From positions 186,001 to 250,000 of the forward strand of contig NZ_VOHA01000007.1 in the NCBI RefSeq assembly GCF_007859315.1: 64,000 nucleotides of DNA. Reading direction: 5' to 3'. Below the pieces are notes generated by a model that saw only the letters and a list, made by a program, of their open reading frames with translations, did not search any database and had not been told where the DNA came from. Below are positions 1 to 11,632 of the stretch, one piece after another. A program made the translations under genes and the position numbers. The DNA is from Reyranella sp. CPCC 100927 (GTDB lineage: Bacteria; Pseudomonadota; Alphaproteobacteria; Reyranellales; Reyranellaceae). How positions within the stretch are numbered: the first letter of the stretch is position 1; every line of letters starts with the position of its first letter.

Positions 1-429
1 ATCTGCGGCGCTGATTATCCGGAGCGGCCGCAGCGCTTCGAGGTCGTGTACCATCTGCTGAGCCACCGCCTGAACCTGCGGCTGCGGGTCAAGCTCTCGA
101 CGGATGAGGACACGCCGGTGCCATCGGCGGCCGACGTCCATCCCGCCGCATCCTGGTTCGAGCGCGAGACATGGGACCTCTACGGCGTCTGGTTCTCCGA
201 CCATCCTGATCTGCGCCGCATCCTCACCGACTACGGTTTCGAAGGCCACCCGCTGCGCAAGGATTTTCCGCTGACCGGTTTCGTCGAGCTGCGCTACGAC
301 GAGACGCAGAAGCGGGTGATCTACGAGCCGGTGAAGCTGACACAGGAATTCCGCCGCTTCGACTTCTTGAGCCCTTGGGAAGGCGCGCGTTACGTGCTGC
401 CGGGCGACGAGAAGGCGACCAAGAACTGA
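1..429 (+). CDS. nuoC: NADH-quinone oxidoreductase subunit C (partial, 5' end off window)
   Basis: This is the C-terminal part of the 30-kDa subunit of respiratory complex I, which sits in the peripheral arm and helps carry electrons from NADH towards quinone. The reading frame is open from the first base of the window, so the true start lies upstream. The visible part contains the family signature region with [12 protein letters not shown] followed by [23 protein letters not shown], broken here as two adjacent short motifs typical of NuoC. It ends 13 bases before nuoD and is the first visible gene of the nuo operon. NuoC is separate from NuoD here, not fused as in enterobacteria. Confidence 0.96.
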   Translation: MCGADYPERPQRFEVVYHLLSHRLNLRLRVKLSTDEDTPVPSAADVHPAASWFERETWDLYGVWFSDHPDLRRILTDYGFEGHPLRKDFPLTGFVELRYDETQKRVIYEPVKLTQEFRRFDFLSPWEGARYVLPGDEKATKN

Positions 430-442
430 GGCCGGGGCCACG

Positions 443-1627
443 ATGTCCGACGTCGCCATCAAGAACCTGACGTTCAACTTCGGCCCGCAGCATCCGGCCG
501 CGCACGGCGTGCTGCGCCTGGTGGTCGAGATGGACGGCGAGATCGTCGAGCGCTGCGATCCGCATATCGGCCTGCTGCATCGCGGCACCGAGAAGCTGAT
601 CGAGTACAAGACCTACTTGCAGGCGGTGCCGTACTTCGATCGGCTCGATTACGTCTCGCCGATGTGCCAGGAGCACGCTTTCGCGCTCGCCGTCGAGCGG
701 CTGCTGGAGATCAAGGCACCCGAGCGCGGCCAGTGGATCCGCGTGCTGTTCTCCGAGATCACCCGCATCCTCAACCACCTGCTGAACGTCACCACGTTCG
801 CGATGGACGTCGGCGCGCTGACGCCGACCCTGTGGGGCTTCGAGCAGCGCGAGCTCCTGATGGAGTTCTACGAGGGCGTGTCGGGCTCGCGCATGCATGC
901 GGCCTATTTCCGTCCTGGCGGCGTCCATCAGGACCTGCCGTCCGGCATGCTCGACAAGATGAAGACATGGTGTGACCAGTTCCCGGAATTCCTTGAGGAT
1001 CTGGAACGACTGGTCACCGAGAACCGCATCTTCAAGCAGCGCACCGTAGACATCGGCACGGTCAGCGCCGACGACGCTATCGCCTGGGGCTTCTCCGGTC
1101 CGATGCTGCGGGCGTCCAACGTCGCCTGGGATCTACGCCGTGCGCAGCCCTACGACGTCTACGACAAGGTCGATTTTGAGATCCCGGTCGGCAAGACCGG
1201 CGACTGCTTCGCGCGCTACCTCGTGCGCATGGAGGAGATGCGGCAGAGCCACCGCATCATGCTTCAGTGCATCGATGCCTTGCGCACGGTGACGGGGCCG
1301 GTTCGGGTCGATGATCGTAAGATCTCTCCACCGCGCCGCGGTGAGATGAAGACCTCGATGGAAGCCCTGATCCACCACTTCAAGCTCTACACCGAAGGCT
1401 ACAAGGTGCCGGCCGGCGAAATCTACGCCGCCGTCGAGGCGCCCAAGGGCGAGTTCGGTGTCTATGTCGTCGCTGACGGCACCAACAAGCCTTACCGGTG
1501 CAAGATCCGCGCGCCGGGATTTCCGCATTTGCAAGCGCTGGACATGATGAGCAAGGGCCACATGCTCGCCGACCTGTCGGCCAACATCGGCTCGCTCGAC
1601 ATCGTGTTCGGCGAAGTCGACCGCTAG
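443..1627 (+). CDS. nuoD: NADH-quinone oxidoreductase subunit D
   Basis: This encodes the 49-kDa subunit of complex I, which forms the quinone-binding chamber together with NuoB. The protein is 394 residues, the normal length for an unfused NuoD. The N-terminal [13 protein letters not shown] motif, the HRGTEKL motif and the C-terminal DIVFGEVDR ending are all present. An ATG start with a GGGGCCACG spacer lies 13 bases after nuoC, and nuoE follows after 13 bases, so translation is probably coupled within the operon. There is no sign of damage. Confidence 0.98.
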   Translation: MSDVAIKNLTFNFGPQHPAAHGVLRLVVEMDGEIVERCDPHIGLLHRGTEKLIEYKTYLQAVPYFDRLDYVSPMCQEHAFALAVERLLEIKAPERGQWIRVLFSEITRILNHLLNVTTFAMDVGALTPTLWGFEQRELLMEFYEGVSGSRMHAAYFRPGGVHQDLPSGMLDKMKTWCDQFPEFLEDLERLVTENRIFKQRTVDIGTVSADDAIAWGFSGPMLRASNVAWDLRRAQPYDVYDKVDFEIPVGKTGDCFARYLVRMEEMRQSHRIMLQCIDALRTVTGPVRVDDRKISPPRRGEMKTSMEALIHHFKLYTEGYKVPAGEIYAAVEAPKGEFGVYVVADGTNKPYRCKIRAPGFPHLQALDMMSKGHMLADLSANIGSLDIVFGEVDR

Positions 1628-1640
1628 GAGAGCGGGCCGC

Positions 1641-2276
1641 ATGAGCATGATCACCGCCGACCCGCAGGACGTGCCGCACGTCCAGTCGTTCACCTTCGCG
1701 CCGGAGTATCTCGAGAAGGCGAAGGAGCAGATCGCCCATTATCCGCCAGGCCGTCAGGCCAGCGCCGTGATCGCCTGCCTCGACCTGGCGCAGCGCCAGG
1801 CCGGCGGCTGGCTGCCGCGTGCGGCGATGGACCACGTGGCGCAGTTGCTCGATATGGCGCCGATCCGGGTCTATGAGGTCGCGACTTTCTACACGATGTT
1901 CCAGCTCAAGCCGCGCGGCAAATACCTGCTACAGGTGTGCACGACGACGCCGTGCTGGCTGCGCGGCTCCGACGCGGTGATGAAGGCCTGCCGTTCCGTC
2001 AGTGGCGTGGGGCCGGGCGAGATCAGCGCCGACGGCCTGTTCACCACCGTCGAGGTCGAGTGCCTGGGTGCCTGCGTCAACGCACCGATGATGCAGATCA
2101 ACGATGACTTCTACGAAGACCTCGATGAGGATTCGACGCACCGCCTGCTGGAGGCGTTCAAGCGCGGCGAGACGCCCAAGCCAGGACCGCAGGTCGATCG
2201 GCAGACCTCGGCACCGGTCGGCGGACCGACGACCCTCACGAGCATTCCCGGCGGCGCTGCGCCGCGCGACCGATAG
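1641..2276 (+). CDS. nuoE: NADH-quinone oxidoreductase subunit E
   Basis: This is the 24-kDa thioredoxin-like [2Fe-2S] subunit of the NADH dehydrogenase module. The four cluster ligands are visible as Cys100, Cys105, Cys141 and Cys145 (CTTTPC and CLGAC). The protein has 211 residues. The last 35 or so form a Pro/Thr/Gly-rich tail after the conserved domain, a common extension in alphaproteobacteria. It is co-directional with nuoD (13-base gap) and nuoF (19-base gap). Confidence 0.97.
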   Translation: MSMITADPQDVPHVQSFTFAPEYLEKAKEQIAHYPPGRQASAVIACLDLAQRQAGGWLPRAAMDHVAQLLDMAPIRVYEVATFYTMFQLKPRGKYLLQVCTTTPCWLRGSDAVMKACRSVSGVGPGEISADGLFTTVEVECLGACVNAPMMQINDDFYEDLDEDSTHRLLEAFKRGETPKPGPQVDRQTSAPVGGPTTLTSIPGGAAPRDR

Positions 2277-2295
2277 ACGCCTGGAGTAGCGGGCG

Positions 2296-3582
2296 ATGCT
2301 GAACGACAACGATCGGATCTTCACGAACCTCTACGGCTTCGATGACTGGGGCCTAGACGGCGCGCGTCGTCGCGGCATCTGGGACAACACGGCCGCATTG
2401 CTTGCCAAAGGCGGCCCCGCGATCATCGATGAGATGAAGAAGTCGGGCCTGCGCGGGCGCGGCGGCGCCGGCTTTCCGACCGGCCTGAAATGGTCGTTCA
2501 TGCCCAAGGAGGTTGGCGACCGGCCGCACTACCTGGTGGTCAACGCCGACGAGTCGGAACCCGGCACCTGCAAGGATCGCGACATCATGCGTCACGATCC
2601 GCACATGCTGATCGAAGGCTGCCTGGTTGCCGGCTTCGCCATGCAGGCGCACGCGGCCTACATCTACATCCGGGGTGAGTTCTACGACGAGGCAGTGAAG
2701 CTGAACGCCGCCGTCCGCCAAGCCTACGACGCCGGCCTGATCGGCAAGGACGCCTGCGGCTCGGGCTGGGCGTTCGACGTCTATGTTCATCGCGGCGCTG
2801 GCGCCTACATCTGCGGCGAGGAGACGGCGCTGCTCGAAAGCCTTGAGGGCAAGAAGGGCATGCCGCGGCTGAAGCCGCCGTTCCCGGCCGGCGCCGGCCT
2901 CTATGGCTGTCCGTCGACCGTGAACAACGTCGAGTCGATCGCCGTGGCACCGACCATCCTGCGCCGCGGCGCGGCCTGGTTCGCCGGTATCGGCCGGCCC
3001 AACAACACGGGCACCAAGCTGTTCTGCATCTCGGGTCACGTGAACAAGCCGTGCAATGTCGAGGAGGCCATGGGCATCCCGCTGCGCGAGCTGATCGACA
3101 AACATGCCGGCGGCGTGCGCGGGGGCTGGGACAACCTGTTGGCGGTGATCCCCGGCGGTGCTTCGGTCCCGCTGCTGCCGAAGTCGATCTGCGATGACAT
3201 TCTGATGGACTTCGACAGCCTGCGGAACGTGCAGTCCGGTCTCGGTACCGCGGCCGTCATCGTCATGGACAAGTCGACCGACGTCATCAAGGCGATCGCG
3301 CGGCTGTCGTACTTCTACAAGCACGAGAGCTGCGGCCAGTGTACGCCGTGCCGCGAGGGCACCGGCTGGATGTGGCGCGTCATGGAGCGCATGGTGAGCG
3401 GCGACGCGCGCATCGAAGAGATCGACGTCCTGCATGACGTTACCAAGCAGGTCGAAGGCCATACGATCTGCGCGTTGGGCGACGCCGCGGCGTGGCCGAT
3501 ACAAGGTCTGATCCGCCATTTCCGACCGGAGATGGAACGGCGGATCAACGAGTCGAAGACTCGCCGGATCGCAGCGGAGTAG
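2296..3582 (+). CDS. nuoF: NADH-quinone oxidoreductase subunit F
   Basis: This is the 51-kDa subunit that binds NADH and FMN and holds a [4Fe-4S] cluster; it is the electron entry point of complex I. Visible motifs are the glycine-rich [13 protein letters not shown] near residue 54, [19 protein letters not shown] in the FMN region, and [11 protein letters not shown] near residue 346 supplying cluster cysteines, with the fourth in HTICALGD. The length, 428 residues, is typical. It follows nuoE by 19 bases and precedes nuoG by 7. Confidence 0.98.
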   Translation: MLNDNDRIFTNLYGFDDWGLDGARRRGIWDNTAALLAKGGPAIIDEMKKSGLRGRGGAGFPTGLKWSFMPKEVGDRPHYLVVNADESEPGTCKDRDIMRHDPHMLIEGCLVAGFAMQAHAAYIYIRGEFYDEAVKLNAAVRQAYDAGLIGKDACGSGWAFDVYVHRGAGAYICGEETALLESLEGKKGMPRLKPPFPAGAGLYGCPSTVNNVESIAVAPTILRRGAAWFAGIGRPNNTGTKLFCISGHVNKPCNVEEAMGIPLRELIDKHAGGVRGGWDNLLAVIPGGASVPLLPKSICDDILMDFDSLRNVQSGLGTAAVIVMDKSTDVIKAIARLSYFYKHESCGQCTPCREGTGWMWRVMERMVSGDARIEEIDVLHDVTKQVEGHTICALGDAAAWPIQGLIRHFRPEMERRINESKTRRIAAE

Positions 3583-3589
3583 GGCGGCC

Positions 3590-5635
3590 ATGCCGAAGAT
3601 GAAGATCGACGGGATCGACATCGAGGTGCCGGCCGGCATCTCGGTCCTGCAGGCCTGCGAGATGGCCGGCGTCGAGATCCCGCGTTTCTGCTACCATGAG
3701 CGGCTGTCGATCGCCGGCAACTGCCGCATGTGCCTGGTCGAACAGGAAAAGGCACCCAAGCCGATCGCGTCCTGCGCCATGCCGGTGATGGACGGCATGG
3801 TGATCAAGACCAACACGCCCGCCGTCAAGAAGGCGCGCAACGGCGTGATGGAGTTCCTGCTGGTCAACCATCCGCTCGACTGTCCGATCTGCGATCAGGG
3901 CGGCGAGTGCGACCTGCAGGACCAGGCCATGGCCTATGGCTATGACCGCAGCCGCTTCCACGAGAACAAGCGCGCGGTGCCCGATAAGGATCTCGGGCCG
4001 CTGGTCAAGACCTCGATGAACCGCTGCATCCAGTGCACCCGCTGCGTGCGCTTTGCCACCGAGGTGGCGGGCGTCGAGGAACTGGGCGCCACCGGTCGCG
4101 GCGAGCAGATGGAAATCACGACCTACGTGCACAAGACGCTGTCGTCGGAGATGTCTGGCAACATCGTCGACCTGTGCCCGGTCGGCGCGCTGACCTCCAA
4201 GCCCTATGCCTTCAACGCGCGTCCCTGGGAGTTGCGCAAGACCGAGTCGGTCGACGTCATGGACGCGCTGGGCTCCAACATCCGCATCGACACGCGCGGC
4301 GCCGAGGTGATGCGCGTGCTGCCGCGCGTCAACGAGGACGTCAACGAGGAGTGGATCGCCGACAAGACGCGCCACGCCATCGACGGTCTGAAGCGCCAGC
4401 GGCTCGACCGGCCGTATGTGCGGCGTGACGGCAAGCTCAAGCCGGCGAGCTGGGGTGAGGCCTTCGAGGCGATCGCCGCGCGCCTCAAGGACGTGCCGGG
4501 CACGAAGATCGCCGCCGTCGCCGGCGATCAATGTGACGCCGAAGCCATGGTGGCGCTCAAGGACCTCATGGCAGCGCTGGACGGTGCTCGGGTCGAGTGC
4601 CGCCAGGACGGTGCCGCGCTCGACGCCTCGGTTCGCGGTGCCTACCTGTTCAACGCCGGCATCGCCGGCATCGACAAGGCCGATGTGATCCTGCTGCTGG
4701 GCACCAACCCGCGCTGGGAAGCGCCGGTGCTCAACGCGCGCATCCGCAAGCGCTACCTCGCGGGCAAGGTGAAGATCGCGCTGATCGGCGATACGCCGGT
4801 TGACCTCACGTATCCCGTCGAGCACCTGGGTCATGGGCCGTCGACGCTGCGGGACCTGGCCGACGGCAAGCTCGCGTTCGCCGATGTGCTCAAGGGCGCC
4901 AAGAACCCGATGATCATCATCGGCCAGGGGGCTTTGCGGCGTTCCGATGGCCCCGCCGTGCTGGCGCAGGCACGGGCACTCGCCGAGACCGTCAATGCCG
5001 TACGTGCGGACTGGAACGGCTTCTGCGTGCTGCACACGGCCGCGGCGCGGGTTGCCGGTCTTGATCTGGGCCTGGTGGCCGACGGTGGCATCGACGGCAT
5101 TTATGCCGGCGGCGAGAAGGGCGACATCGAGGTCGTGTATCTTCTGGCGGCGGACGAGGTCGACACCAAGCGGTTGGGCAAGGCGTTCGTGATCTACCAG
5201 GGCCATCATGGCGATGTCGGCGCGCATCGTGCCGACGTGATCCTGCCGGGTGCAGCCTATACCGAGAAGCCGGGGGTCTACGTCAACACCGAGGGCCGCG
5301 TGCAGCTGGCCAAGCGTGCCGGCTTCCCGCCGGGTGACGCGCGCGAAGACTGGGCGATCCTTCGTGCGCTCTCGGCAGCGCTGGGCAAGGCACTGCCGTA
5401 CGACACGCTTGATCAGGTGCGGCAGCGTCTGGTCAAGGCCAACCCGGTGTTCGGCGCCATCGATCAGCAGGCACCCGGGGCATGGGGCGCTTTCGGCCGG
5501 TCCGGTGATGTGGCCGAGGCGGCTTTCGTGTCACCGATCGGCAATTATTTCATGACGTGCCCGATCAGCCGCGCGTCGCAGACCATGGCGGAATGCATGG
5601 CCAACCGGCAGCCGCAAGCCGTGGCGGCGGAGTAG
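3590..5635 (+). CDS. nuoG: NADH-quinone oxidoreductase subunit G
   Basis: This is the 75-kDa iron-sulfur subunit of the peripheral arm. The N-terminal ferredoxin-like domain has [2Fe-2S] ligands Cys34, Cys45, Cys48 and Cys62. It is followed by the His-Cys motif [15 protein letters not shown] and the [12 protein letters not shown] [4Fe-4S] motif, then a molybdopterin-oxidoreductase-like domain that does not bind molybdenum in this family. The protein has 681 residues. It starts 7 bases after nuoF and its stop is 3 bases before nuoH. Confidence 0.98.
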   Translation: MPKMKIDGIDIEVPAGISVLQACEMAGVEIPRFCYHERLSIAGNCRMCLVEQEKAPKPIASCAMPVMDGMVIKTNTPAVKKARNGVMEFLLVNHPLDCPICDQGGECDLQDQAMAYGYDRSRFHENKRAVPDKDLGPLVKTSMNRCIQCTRCVRFATEVAGVEELGATGRGEQMEITTYVHKTLSSEMSGNIVDLCPVGALTSKPYAFNARPWELRKTESVDVMDALGSNIRIDTRGAEVMRVLPRVNEDVNEEWIADKTRHAIDGLKRQRLDRPYVRRDGKLKPASWGEAFEAIAARLKDVPGTKIAAVAGDQCDAEAMVALKDLMAALDGARVECRQDGAALDASVRGAYLFNAGIAGIDKADVILLLGTNPRWEAPVLNARIRKRYLAGKVKIALIGDTPVDLTYPVEHLGHGPSTLRDLADGKLAFADVLKGAKNPMIIIGQGALRRSDGPAVLAQARALAETVNAVRADWNGFCVLHTAAARVAGLDLGLVADGGIDGIYAGGEKGDIEVVYLLAADEVDTKRLGKAFVIYQGHHGDVGAHRADVILPGAAYTEKPGVYVNTEGRVQLAKRAGFPPGDAREDWAILRALSAALGKALPYDTLDQVRQRLVKANPVFGAIDQQAPGAWGAFGRSGDVAEAAFVSPIGNYFMTCPISRASQTMAECMANRQPQAVAAE

Positions 5636-5638
5636 GCC

Positions 5639-6667
5639 ATGACCCTGATGGAGTTCTTCACCACCCACTGGCTCGGTCAGCTCATCGTGATCGCCGCGCA
5701 GTGTCTGGCCATCACGGTGCCGCTGCTGGTGGCGGTCGCCTACATGACCTACGTCGATCGCAAGGTGTGGGCTGCGATCCAGCTGCGCCGCGGTCCCAAC
5801 GTCGTCGGGCCGTTCGGCCTGCTGCAGCCGTTCGCCGACGGTCTGAAGCTGGTGCTGAAAGAGACCATCGTACCCAGCGGCGCCAACAAGGTGTTGTTCG
5901 TGCTGGCGCCGATGATCACCTTCATCACGGCGCTGATTGCCTGGGCCGTGGTGCCGTTCGATGACGGGTGGGTGGTCGCCAACATCAATGTCGGCATCCT
6001 CTACCTGTTCGCGATCTCGTCGCTGGGTGTCTACGGCATCATCATCGCGGGCTGGGCGTCGAACTCCAAGTACGCCTTCCTCGGTGCCCTGCGCTCAGCG
6101 GCGCAGATGGTGTCGTATGAAGTATCGATCGGATTCGTGCTGGTCACGGTGTTGCTGTGCGCCGGTTCGTTGAACCTGACCGATGTGGTGAAGGCGCAGG
6201 CCGGCGGGTTCTGGAGCTGGTACTGGCTGCCGCTGCTGCCGATGTTCGTCGTGTTCTTCATCTCGGCTCTGGCCGAGACGAACCGGACGCCTTTCGACCT
6301 GCCGATGTCGGAAGCCGAACTGGTTGCGGGCTTTCATACTGAATACTCGGCCATGGCGTTCGGGCTGTTCTTCCTGGGCGAGTATGCCAACATGATCCTG
6401 TTGTCGGGCATGGGGGCGGTGCTGTTCCTTGGTGGCTGGCTTTCGCCGCTGCCGTTCGCGCCGTTCACCTGGGTGCCCGGCGTTGTGTGGTTCGCACTCA
6501 AGATCGCGGTGCTGTTGTTCGTGTTCTCATGGACCAAGGGCACCGTGCCGCGTTATCGCTACGATCAGCTCATGCGGCTCGGCTGGAAGGTATTCCTGCC
6601 GTTCTCGCTGCTGTGGGTCGTGCTGACGGCGGCGGCGATTCAGTTCTTGGGTTGGGGACCTCGGTGA
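5639..6667 (+). CDS. nuoH: NADH-quinone oxidoreductase subunit H
   Basis: This is an integral membrane subunit of complex I that contacts the peripheral arm and forms part of the quinone tunnel and the first proton path. Eight or so hydrophobic segments are apparent in 342 residues. The family motifs [21 protein letters not shown] (in its central part) and [20 protein letters not shown]-type loop are present. It lies between nuoG and nuoI with very short gaps. Confidence 0.98.
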   Translation: MTLMEFFTTHWLGQLIVIAAQCLAITVPLLVAVAYMTYVDRKVWAAIQLRRGPNVVGPFGLLQPFADGLKLVLKETIVPSGANKVLFVLAPMITFITALIAWAVVPFDDGWVVANINVGILYLFAISSLGVYGIIIAGWASNSKYAFLGALRSAAQMVSYEVSIGFVLVTVLLCAGSLNLTDVVKAQAGGFWSWYWLPLLPMFVVFFISALAETNRTPFDLPMSEAELVAGFHTEYSAMAFGLFFLGEYANMILLSGMGAVLFLGGWLSPLPFAPFTWVPGVVWFALKIAVLLFVFSWTKGTVPRYRYDQLMRLGWKVFLPFSLLWVVLTAAAIQFLGWGPR

Positions 6668-6685
6668 GGGAACGGGAGTAGGGAT

Positions 6686-7174
6686 ATGGCTTTCCTCGAC
6701 CGCACCGCGCGCGCGTTCCTGCTGACCGAAGTGATCTCGGGCTTCGCGCTGACGCTGAAATACATGTTCAAACCCAAGGTGACGGTGAACTATCCCTTCG
6801 AGAAAGGGCCACTGTCGCCGCGTTTCCGGGGTGAGCATGCGCTGCGCCGCTACCCCAACGGCGAAGAGCGCTGTATCGCCTGCAAGCTGTGCGAAGCGAT
6901 ATGCCCGGCGCTTGCCATCACCATCGAGGCCGAACCGCGCGATGACGGCAGCCGCCGCACCACGCGCTACGACATCGACATGACGAAGTGCATCTATTGC
7001 GGCTACTGCCAGGAGTCGTGCCCGGTGGATGCGATCGTCGAGGGACCGAACTTCGAGTTCTCGACCGAGACGCGCGAGGAGCTGATGTACGACAAGCAGA
7101 AGCTGCTCGCCAACGGCGACCGCTGGGAGGCCGAGATTGCGGCCAACCTGGCGGCCGAGGCACCGTACCGGTGA
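6686..7174 (+). CDS. nuoI: NADH-quinone oxidoreductase subunit I
   Basis: This is the ferredoxin-like subunit with two [4Fe-4S] clusters that link NuoG to the terminal cluster in NuoB. The two motifs [12 protein letters not shown] (Cys63, 66, 69, 73) and [12 protein letters not shown] (Cys102, 105, 108, 112) are intact. The protein has 162 residues with an amphipathic N-terminal helix. An AGGGATATG context gives the start. It ends 16 bases before the chosen start of nuoJ. Confidence 0.98.
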   Translation: MAFLDRTARAFLLTEVISGFALTLKYMFKPKVTVNYPFEKGPLSPRFRGEHALRRYPNGEERCIACKLCEAICPALAITIEAEPRDDGSRRTTRYDIDMTKCIYCGYCQESCPVDAIVEGPNFEFSTETREELMYDKQKLLANGDRWEAEIAANLAAEAPYR

Positions 7175-7190
7175 GCTGGGGGAGACAATC

Positions 7191-7808
7191 GTGATCCAGA
7201 CCCTGGCATTTTATGTGTTTGCGGCCGTGACGGTGGTGTCCGCCTTCATGGTGATCTCGGCACGCAATCCCGTGCACTCGGTCCTGTACTTGATTCTGGC
7301 CTTCTTCAACTCGGCAGCCCTGTTCCTGCTGATGGGCGCCGAGTTCATCGCCATGATCCTGGTGATCGTCTATGTCGGGGCCGTGGCGGTGCTGTTCCTG
7401 TTCGTCGTCATGATGCTCGACATCAATATTGCCGAGCTGCGCCAGGGATTCCTGAAATACCTGCCGATCGGTGCTGCCGTCGGCACGGCGTTGTTTGCCG
7501 AACTGCTGCTGGTGCTGGGCGCCTGGTCGACGTCGCCGATTGCGGCTGAGGCGCTACGTGGCAAGACACCGGACCTGGCCAAGACGACCAATACCGAGGC
7601 GCTGGGCCGGCTGATCTATACCGATTACATCTTCCTGTTCCAGGCGGCGGGCATGGTGCTGCTGGTGGCCATGATCGGCGCCATCGTGCTCACCTTGCGG
7701 TCGCGGCCCGGCGTGCGGCGGCAGAAGATCGCCGACCAGATCGGACGTCGGCGCGAGGACGCCGTCGTGCTGGTCAAGACCGGAGTGGGCGAAGGAGTCT
7801 CGTCATGA
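7191..7808 (+). CDS. nuoJ: NADH-quinone oxidoreductase subunit J
   Basis: This is a membrane subunit of complex I with five predicted transmembrane segments, involved in coupling quinone reduction to proton pumping. I chose the GTG at 7191 because it follows a strong GGGGGAGA ribosome site and begins right at the hydrophobic [12 protein letters not shown] segment; a frame extension upstream would overlap nuoI with an unlikely Arg-rich sequence. This gives 205 residues. The stop overlaps the nuoK start by 4 bases (ATGA), suggesting translational coupling. Confidence 0.95.
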   Translation: MIQTLAFYVFAAVTVVSAFMVISARNPVHSVLYLILAFFNSAALFLLMGAEFIAMILVIVYVGAVAVLFLFVVMMLDINIAELRQGFLKYLPIGAAVGTALFAELLLVLGAWSTSPIAAEALRGKTPDLAKTTNTEALGRLIYTDYIFLFQAAGMVLLVAMIGAIVLTLRSRPGVRRQKIADQIGRRREDAVVLVKTGVGEGVSS

Positions 7809-8113
7809 CGATCGGTCTGGCCCACTACCTGACCGTCGCGGCGATCCTGTTCGTGCTCGGCATCTTCGGCATCTTTCTGAACCGCAAGAACGTCATCGTC
7901 ATCCTGATGTCGGTCGAGTTGATGCTGCTGGCCGTCAACATCAACCTGGTAGCGTTCTCCACGCACCTGGGCGATCTCATCGGGCAGGTGTTCGCCATGT
8001 TCGTGCTGACCGTCGCCGCCGCCGAAGCGGCGATCGGGCTTGCGATCCTGGTCGTCTACTTCCGGAACCGCGGCACCATCGCCGTCGAAGAAATCAACCT
8101 GATGAAAGGCTGA
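7805..8113 (+). CDS. nuoK: NADH-quinone oxidoreductase subunit K
   Basis: This small membrane subunit (102 residues, three transmembrane segments) carries conserved glutamates of the proton path, visible in the [16 protein letters not shown] and [11 protein letters not shown] regions. It overlaps nuoJ by 4 bases and is followed after 29 bases by nuoL. Length and motifs are normal for the family. Confidence 0.98.
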   Translation: MTIGLAHYLTVAAILFVLGIFGIFLNRKNVIVILMSVELMLLAVNINLVAFSTHLGDLIGQVFAMFVLTVAAAEAAIGLAILVVYFRNRGTIAVEEINLMKG

Positions 8114-8142
8114 GGCCGGCTTGCCGGCACTCCGACGGACCC

Positions 8143-10110
8143 ATGGAATTCCTGGTCAAAGCCATTGTCTTCCTGCCGCTGATTGCGGCCCTGATCGCCG
8201 GCTTCGCCGGCCGCGCGATTGGCGATCGCGGCGCGCAATGGGTGACCACCCTGGCGCTGATCGCGAGCGCCGTGCTGTCGTGGATCGTCTTCTTCAAGGT
8301 CGGCTTCGAGGGCGCCGGCGGTACGTATCGCATTGCCACCTGGATCGTGTCGGACACCTTCGACGGGGCCTGGAGCCTGCGCGTCGACACGCTGACGGCG
8401 GTGATGCTGATCGTGGTGACGACCGTCTCCTCGATGGTCCATCTCTATTCGATCGGCTACATGGCCGAGGATCCCAGCATCCCGCGGTTCATGGCCTATC
8501 TCAGCCTGTTCACCTTCGCCATGCTGATGCTGGTGACGGCGGACAACCTGGTGCAGCTCTTCTTCGGCTGGGAAGGCGTCGGCCTCGCGTCCTACCTGCT
8601 GATCGGCTTCTGGTACGAAAAGCCCTCGGCCAACGCCGCCGCCATCAAGGCCTTCATTGTCAACCGGGTCGGTGACTTCGGCTTCGCGCTGGGCATCTTC
8701 GCCGTCTATCTGATGACCGGTTCGGTGCAGTTCGACGCGATCTTCAAGCTCGCCCCCGAGCTGGCGAAGATGCACTTCACGTTCCTCGGCGCCGAAGTGC
8801 CGGCGCTCACCACGATCTGCCTGCTGCTGTTCGTCGGCGCCTGCGGCAAGTCGGCCCAGCTGGGCTTGCACACGTGGCTGCCGGACGCCATGGAAGGCCC
8901 GACGCCAGTCTCGGCCCTGATCCATGCCGCGACCATGGTCACGGCCGGCGTCTTCATGGTGGCTCGCCTGTCGCCGCTGTTCGAGCTGTCGCCGACGGCG
9001 CTGGCCGTCGTCACAATCGTCGGCGCCTCGACCGCGTTCTTCGCCGCCACCATCGGTCTCACCCAATGGGACATCAAGCGGGTGGTGGCGTATTCGACCT
9101 GCAGCCAGCTCGGCTACATGTTCTTTGCCTGCGGCGTGGGCGCCTACAGCGCCGGCATCTTCCATCTCATGACGCACGCCTTCTTCAAGGCGCTGCTGTT
9201 CCTCGGGTCGGGCTCGGTGATCCATGCCATGCACCACGAGCAGGACATGCGTCACATGGGCGGGCTGAAGAACAAGATCCGCCAGACCCATATCTTGATG
9301 TGGATCGGCACCTTGTCGCTGGCTGGCATCGGTATTCCCTTCATCCTGGGCAGCGGCATCGGCCTTGCCGGGTTCCACTCCAAGGACATCATCCTGGAGG
9401 CGGCCTACGGCGCGCATTCGGGAGTCGGCTTCTATGCCTACTGGCTGGGCATCGCTGGCGCCTTCATGACGGCCTTCTACTCCTGCCGCCTGATGTTCCT
9501 GACGTTCTACGGCAAGCCGCACGACCATCATCACTACGAGCACGCGCATGAATCGCCGGCCGTGATGCTGATACCGCTCTACGTACTGGCGCTCGGCGCG
9601 GTGGTGGCCGGCTTCGTCGGCTACGGCATCTTCGTCGGCGAGGGCTGGGCCGGCTTCTGGCGCGGTGCGATCGCAGCGGAGTCCACCAAGGAAGCGCTGC
9701 ATCATGCCCATGAAGTGCCGTGGCTGGTGAAGCTGCTACCGCTGATCGCCGCCGTGGCGGGGATCACCCTGTCGTGGTGGTTCTACGTCGGATCCAAGTC
9801 CAACCTGCCGAAGATGATGGTCAACGCGTTCCCGCCGATCTACCGGCTGTTCTACAACAAGTGGTACTTCGACGAGCTCTATGACTTCCTGTTCGTGCGG
9901 CCGTCGATGTGGATCGGCCGCCAGCTCTGGAAGAAGGGCGATGTCGGCATCATCGACGGCATCGGTCCCAACGGGCTGGCCGCGGGTGCCAGCCGCATGT
10001 CGGGCATCCTCAGCCGGGCTCAGAGCGGCTATCTCTACCATTACGCATTCGCCATGCTGATCGGCGTCGCCCTGCTGGTCACCTGGTACATGCTCTCTCG
10101 CGGGCGCTAG
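8143..10110 (+). CDS. nuoL: NADH-quinone oxidoreductase subunit L
   Basis: This is the distal antiporter-like proton-pumping subunit of complex I, 655 residues with many transmembrane helices and the long lateral helix at the C-terminal end. Characteristic motifs are [52 protein letters not shown] (family core) and [19 protein letters not shown] His-rich loop ([11 protein letters not shown]) lies near residue 465. The stop is 3 bases before nuoM. Confidence 0.98.
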   Translation: MEFLVKAIVFLPLIAALIAGFAGRAIGDRGAQWVTTLALIASAVLSWIVFFKVGFEGAGGTYRIATWIVSDTFDGAWSLRVDTLTAVMLIVVTTVSSMVHLYSIGYMAEDPSIPRFMAYLSLFTFAMLMLVTADNLVQLFFGWEGVGLASYLLIGFWYEKPSANAAAIKAFIVNRVGDFGFALGIFAVYLMTGSVQFDAIFKLAPELAKMHFTFLGAEVPALTTICLLLFVGACGKSAQLGLHTWLPDAMEGPTPVSALIHAATMVTAGVFMVARLSPLFELSPTALAVVTIVGASTAFFAATIGLTQWDIKRVVAYSTCSQLGYMFFACGVGAYSAGIFHLMTHAFFKALLFLGSGSVIHAMHHEQDMRHMGGLKNKIRQTHILMWIGTLSLAGIGIPFILGSGIGLAGFHSKDIILEAAYGAHSGVGFYAYWLGIAGAFMTAFYSCRLMFLTFYGKPHDHHHYEHAHESPAVMLIPLYVLALGAVVAGFVGYGIFVGEGWAGFWRGAIAAESTKEALHHAHEVPWLVKLLPLIAAVAGITLSWWFYVGSKSNLPKMMVNAFPPIYRLFYNKWYFDELYDFLFVRPSMWIGRQLWKKGDVGIIDGIGPNGLAAGASRMSGILSRAQSGYLYHYAFAMLIGVALLVTWYMLSRGR

Positions 10111-10113
10111 ATC

Positions 10114-11631
10114 ATGTCATCCTGGCCGATCCTGTCGCTCGTCATCTTCCTGCCGCTCGTCGGCGCGGTGTGGATCCTCGCCGTCTGCCGTGACGACGAA
10201 ACCGGTGCCAACAACGCCCGGCACGCTGCGCTGTGGACATCGCTGATCACCTTCGTGGTGTCGCTGGCGCTGTGGGTGAAGTTCGATCCCAAGAACGCCG
10301 GCTTCCAGTTCGAGGAGCACCTCGACTGGGTGCCGGCCTACGGCATCAGCTATCATCTGGGTGTCGACGGCATCTCGATGTTCTTCGTGCTGCTGTCGAC
10401 CTTCCTGACGCCGCTATGCGTGCTGGCGAGCTGGACGGCGATCCAGAAGCGTGTGCGCGAGTACATGGTCGCCTTCCTGGTGCTCGAGACCTTGATGGTC
10501 GGCATGTTCTGCGCGCTCGACTTCGTGGTCTTCTACTTGTTCTTTGAGGGCGTGCTGATCCCGATGTTCCTGATCATCGGGGTGTGGGGCGGCAAGGATC
10601 GCGTGTACGCCGCCTTCAAGTTCTTCCTCTACACGCTCGCCGGCTCGGTGCTGATGCTGCTGGCGATCATCGCCATCTACTGGCAGGTCGGCAGCACCGA
10701 TGTCGTGGAGGCGATGAACTTCAAGAAGCTGTCGTTCGAGTGGCAGTTCTGGCTCTGGCTGGCGTTCTTTGCCTCGTTCGCCGTCAAGGTGCCGATGTGG
10801 CCGGTGCACACCTGGCTGCCCGATGCCCACGTGCAGGCGCCGACGGCGGGCTCGGTGATCCTGGCCGGCGTGCTGCTGAAGATGGGCGCCTACGGCTTCC
10901 TGCGCTTCTCGCTGCCCATTATGCCTCTGGCGTCGGAGTATTTCGCGCCCCTGGTGTTCGGTCTGTCCTGCATCGCGGTGGTCTACACCTCGCTGGTGGC
11001 GCTGGTGCAGGAGGACATGAAGAAGCTGATTGCGTACTCCTCGGTGGCGCATATGGGCTTCGTCACCATCGGCATCTTCGTGGTCAACATGCAGGGCGTG
11101 CAGGGTGCCATCTTCCAGATGCTGAGCCACGGCGTGGTGTCGGCGGCGCTGTTCCTGTGCGTGGGCGTCGTCTACGACCGCCTGCATACGCGCGAGATCG
11201 CCGACTACGGCGGGCTTGCCAGCACCATGCCGAAATACGCCCTGGTGTTCATGGTCTTCACCATGGCCAGCGTCGGCCTGCCGGGGCTGTCGGGGTTTGT
11301 CGGTGAGATCCTGGTTCTTGTCGGCGCCTTCAAGGCCAACACGTGGGTGGCGACGATTGCCGCGACCGGCCTGATCCTGGGCGCGGCCTATGCCCTGTGG
11401 CTCTATCGCAAGGTGGTCTTCGGCACCATCACGCGGGATGCGGTACGCGCCATGCCCGACATGAGCATGCGCGAGATCGCCGTGTTCGCGCCGCTGATCC
11501 TGATCACGATCTGGATGGGCATCTACCCGTCTTCGTTCCTTGATGTGATGGATGCGTCCGTCGGCAAGCTGGTGGCCGACTACCAGGCGGCGCTGAAGGC
11601 TGCCAAGGCAACCGCGATGTTGGGCCGGTGA
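10114..11631 (+). CDS. nuoM: NADH-quinone oxidoreductase subunit M
   Basis: This is the second antiporter-like proton-pumping subunit, 505 residues and hydrophobic throughout. The [26 protein letters not shown] and [21 protein letters not shown] motifs identify NuoM rather than NuoL or NuoN. It lies between nuoL (3-base gap) and nuoN (1-base gap). Confidence 0.98.
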   Translation: MSSWPILSLVIFLPLVGAVWILAVCRDDETGANNARHAALWTSLITFVVSLALWVKFDPKNAGFQFEEHLDWVPAYGISYHLGVDGISMFFVLLSTFLTPLCVLASWTAIQKRVREYMVAFLVLETLMVGMFCALDFVVFYLFFEGVLIPMFLIIGVWGGKDRVYAAFKFFLYTLAGSVLMLLAIIAIYWQVGSTDVVEAMNFKKLSFEWQFWLWLAFFASFAVKVPMWPVHTWLPDAHVQAPTAGSVILAGVLLKMGAYGFLRFSLPIMPLASEYFAPLVFGLSCIAVVYTSLVALVQEDMKKLIAYSSVAHMGFVTIGIFVVNMQGVQGAIFQMLSHGVVSAALFLCVGVVYDRLHTREIADYGGLASTMPKYALVFMVFTMASVGLPGLSGFVGEILVLVGAFKANTWVATIAATGLILGAAYALWLYRKVVFGTITRDAVRAMPDMSMREIAVFAPLILITIWMGIYPSSFLDVMDASVGKLVADYQAALKAAKATAMLGR

Positions 11632-11632
11632 C

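Noticed and set aside
3545-5227. Long open frame antisense to nuoG (about 560 codons), and similar long antisense frames opposite nuoF, nuoL, nuoM, dnaE, gltX and the helicase gene
   Set aside because: High GC content leaves few stop codons in the opposite frames; these translations are rich in Arg, His, Asp and Gln without domains, and the sense-strand genes are certain.
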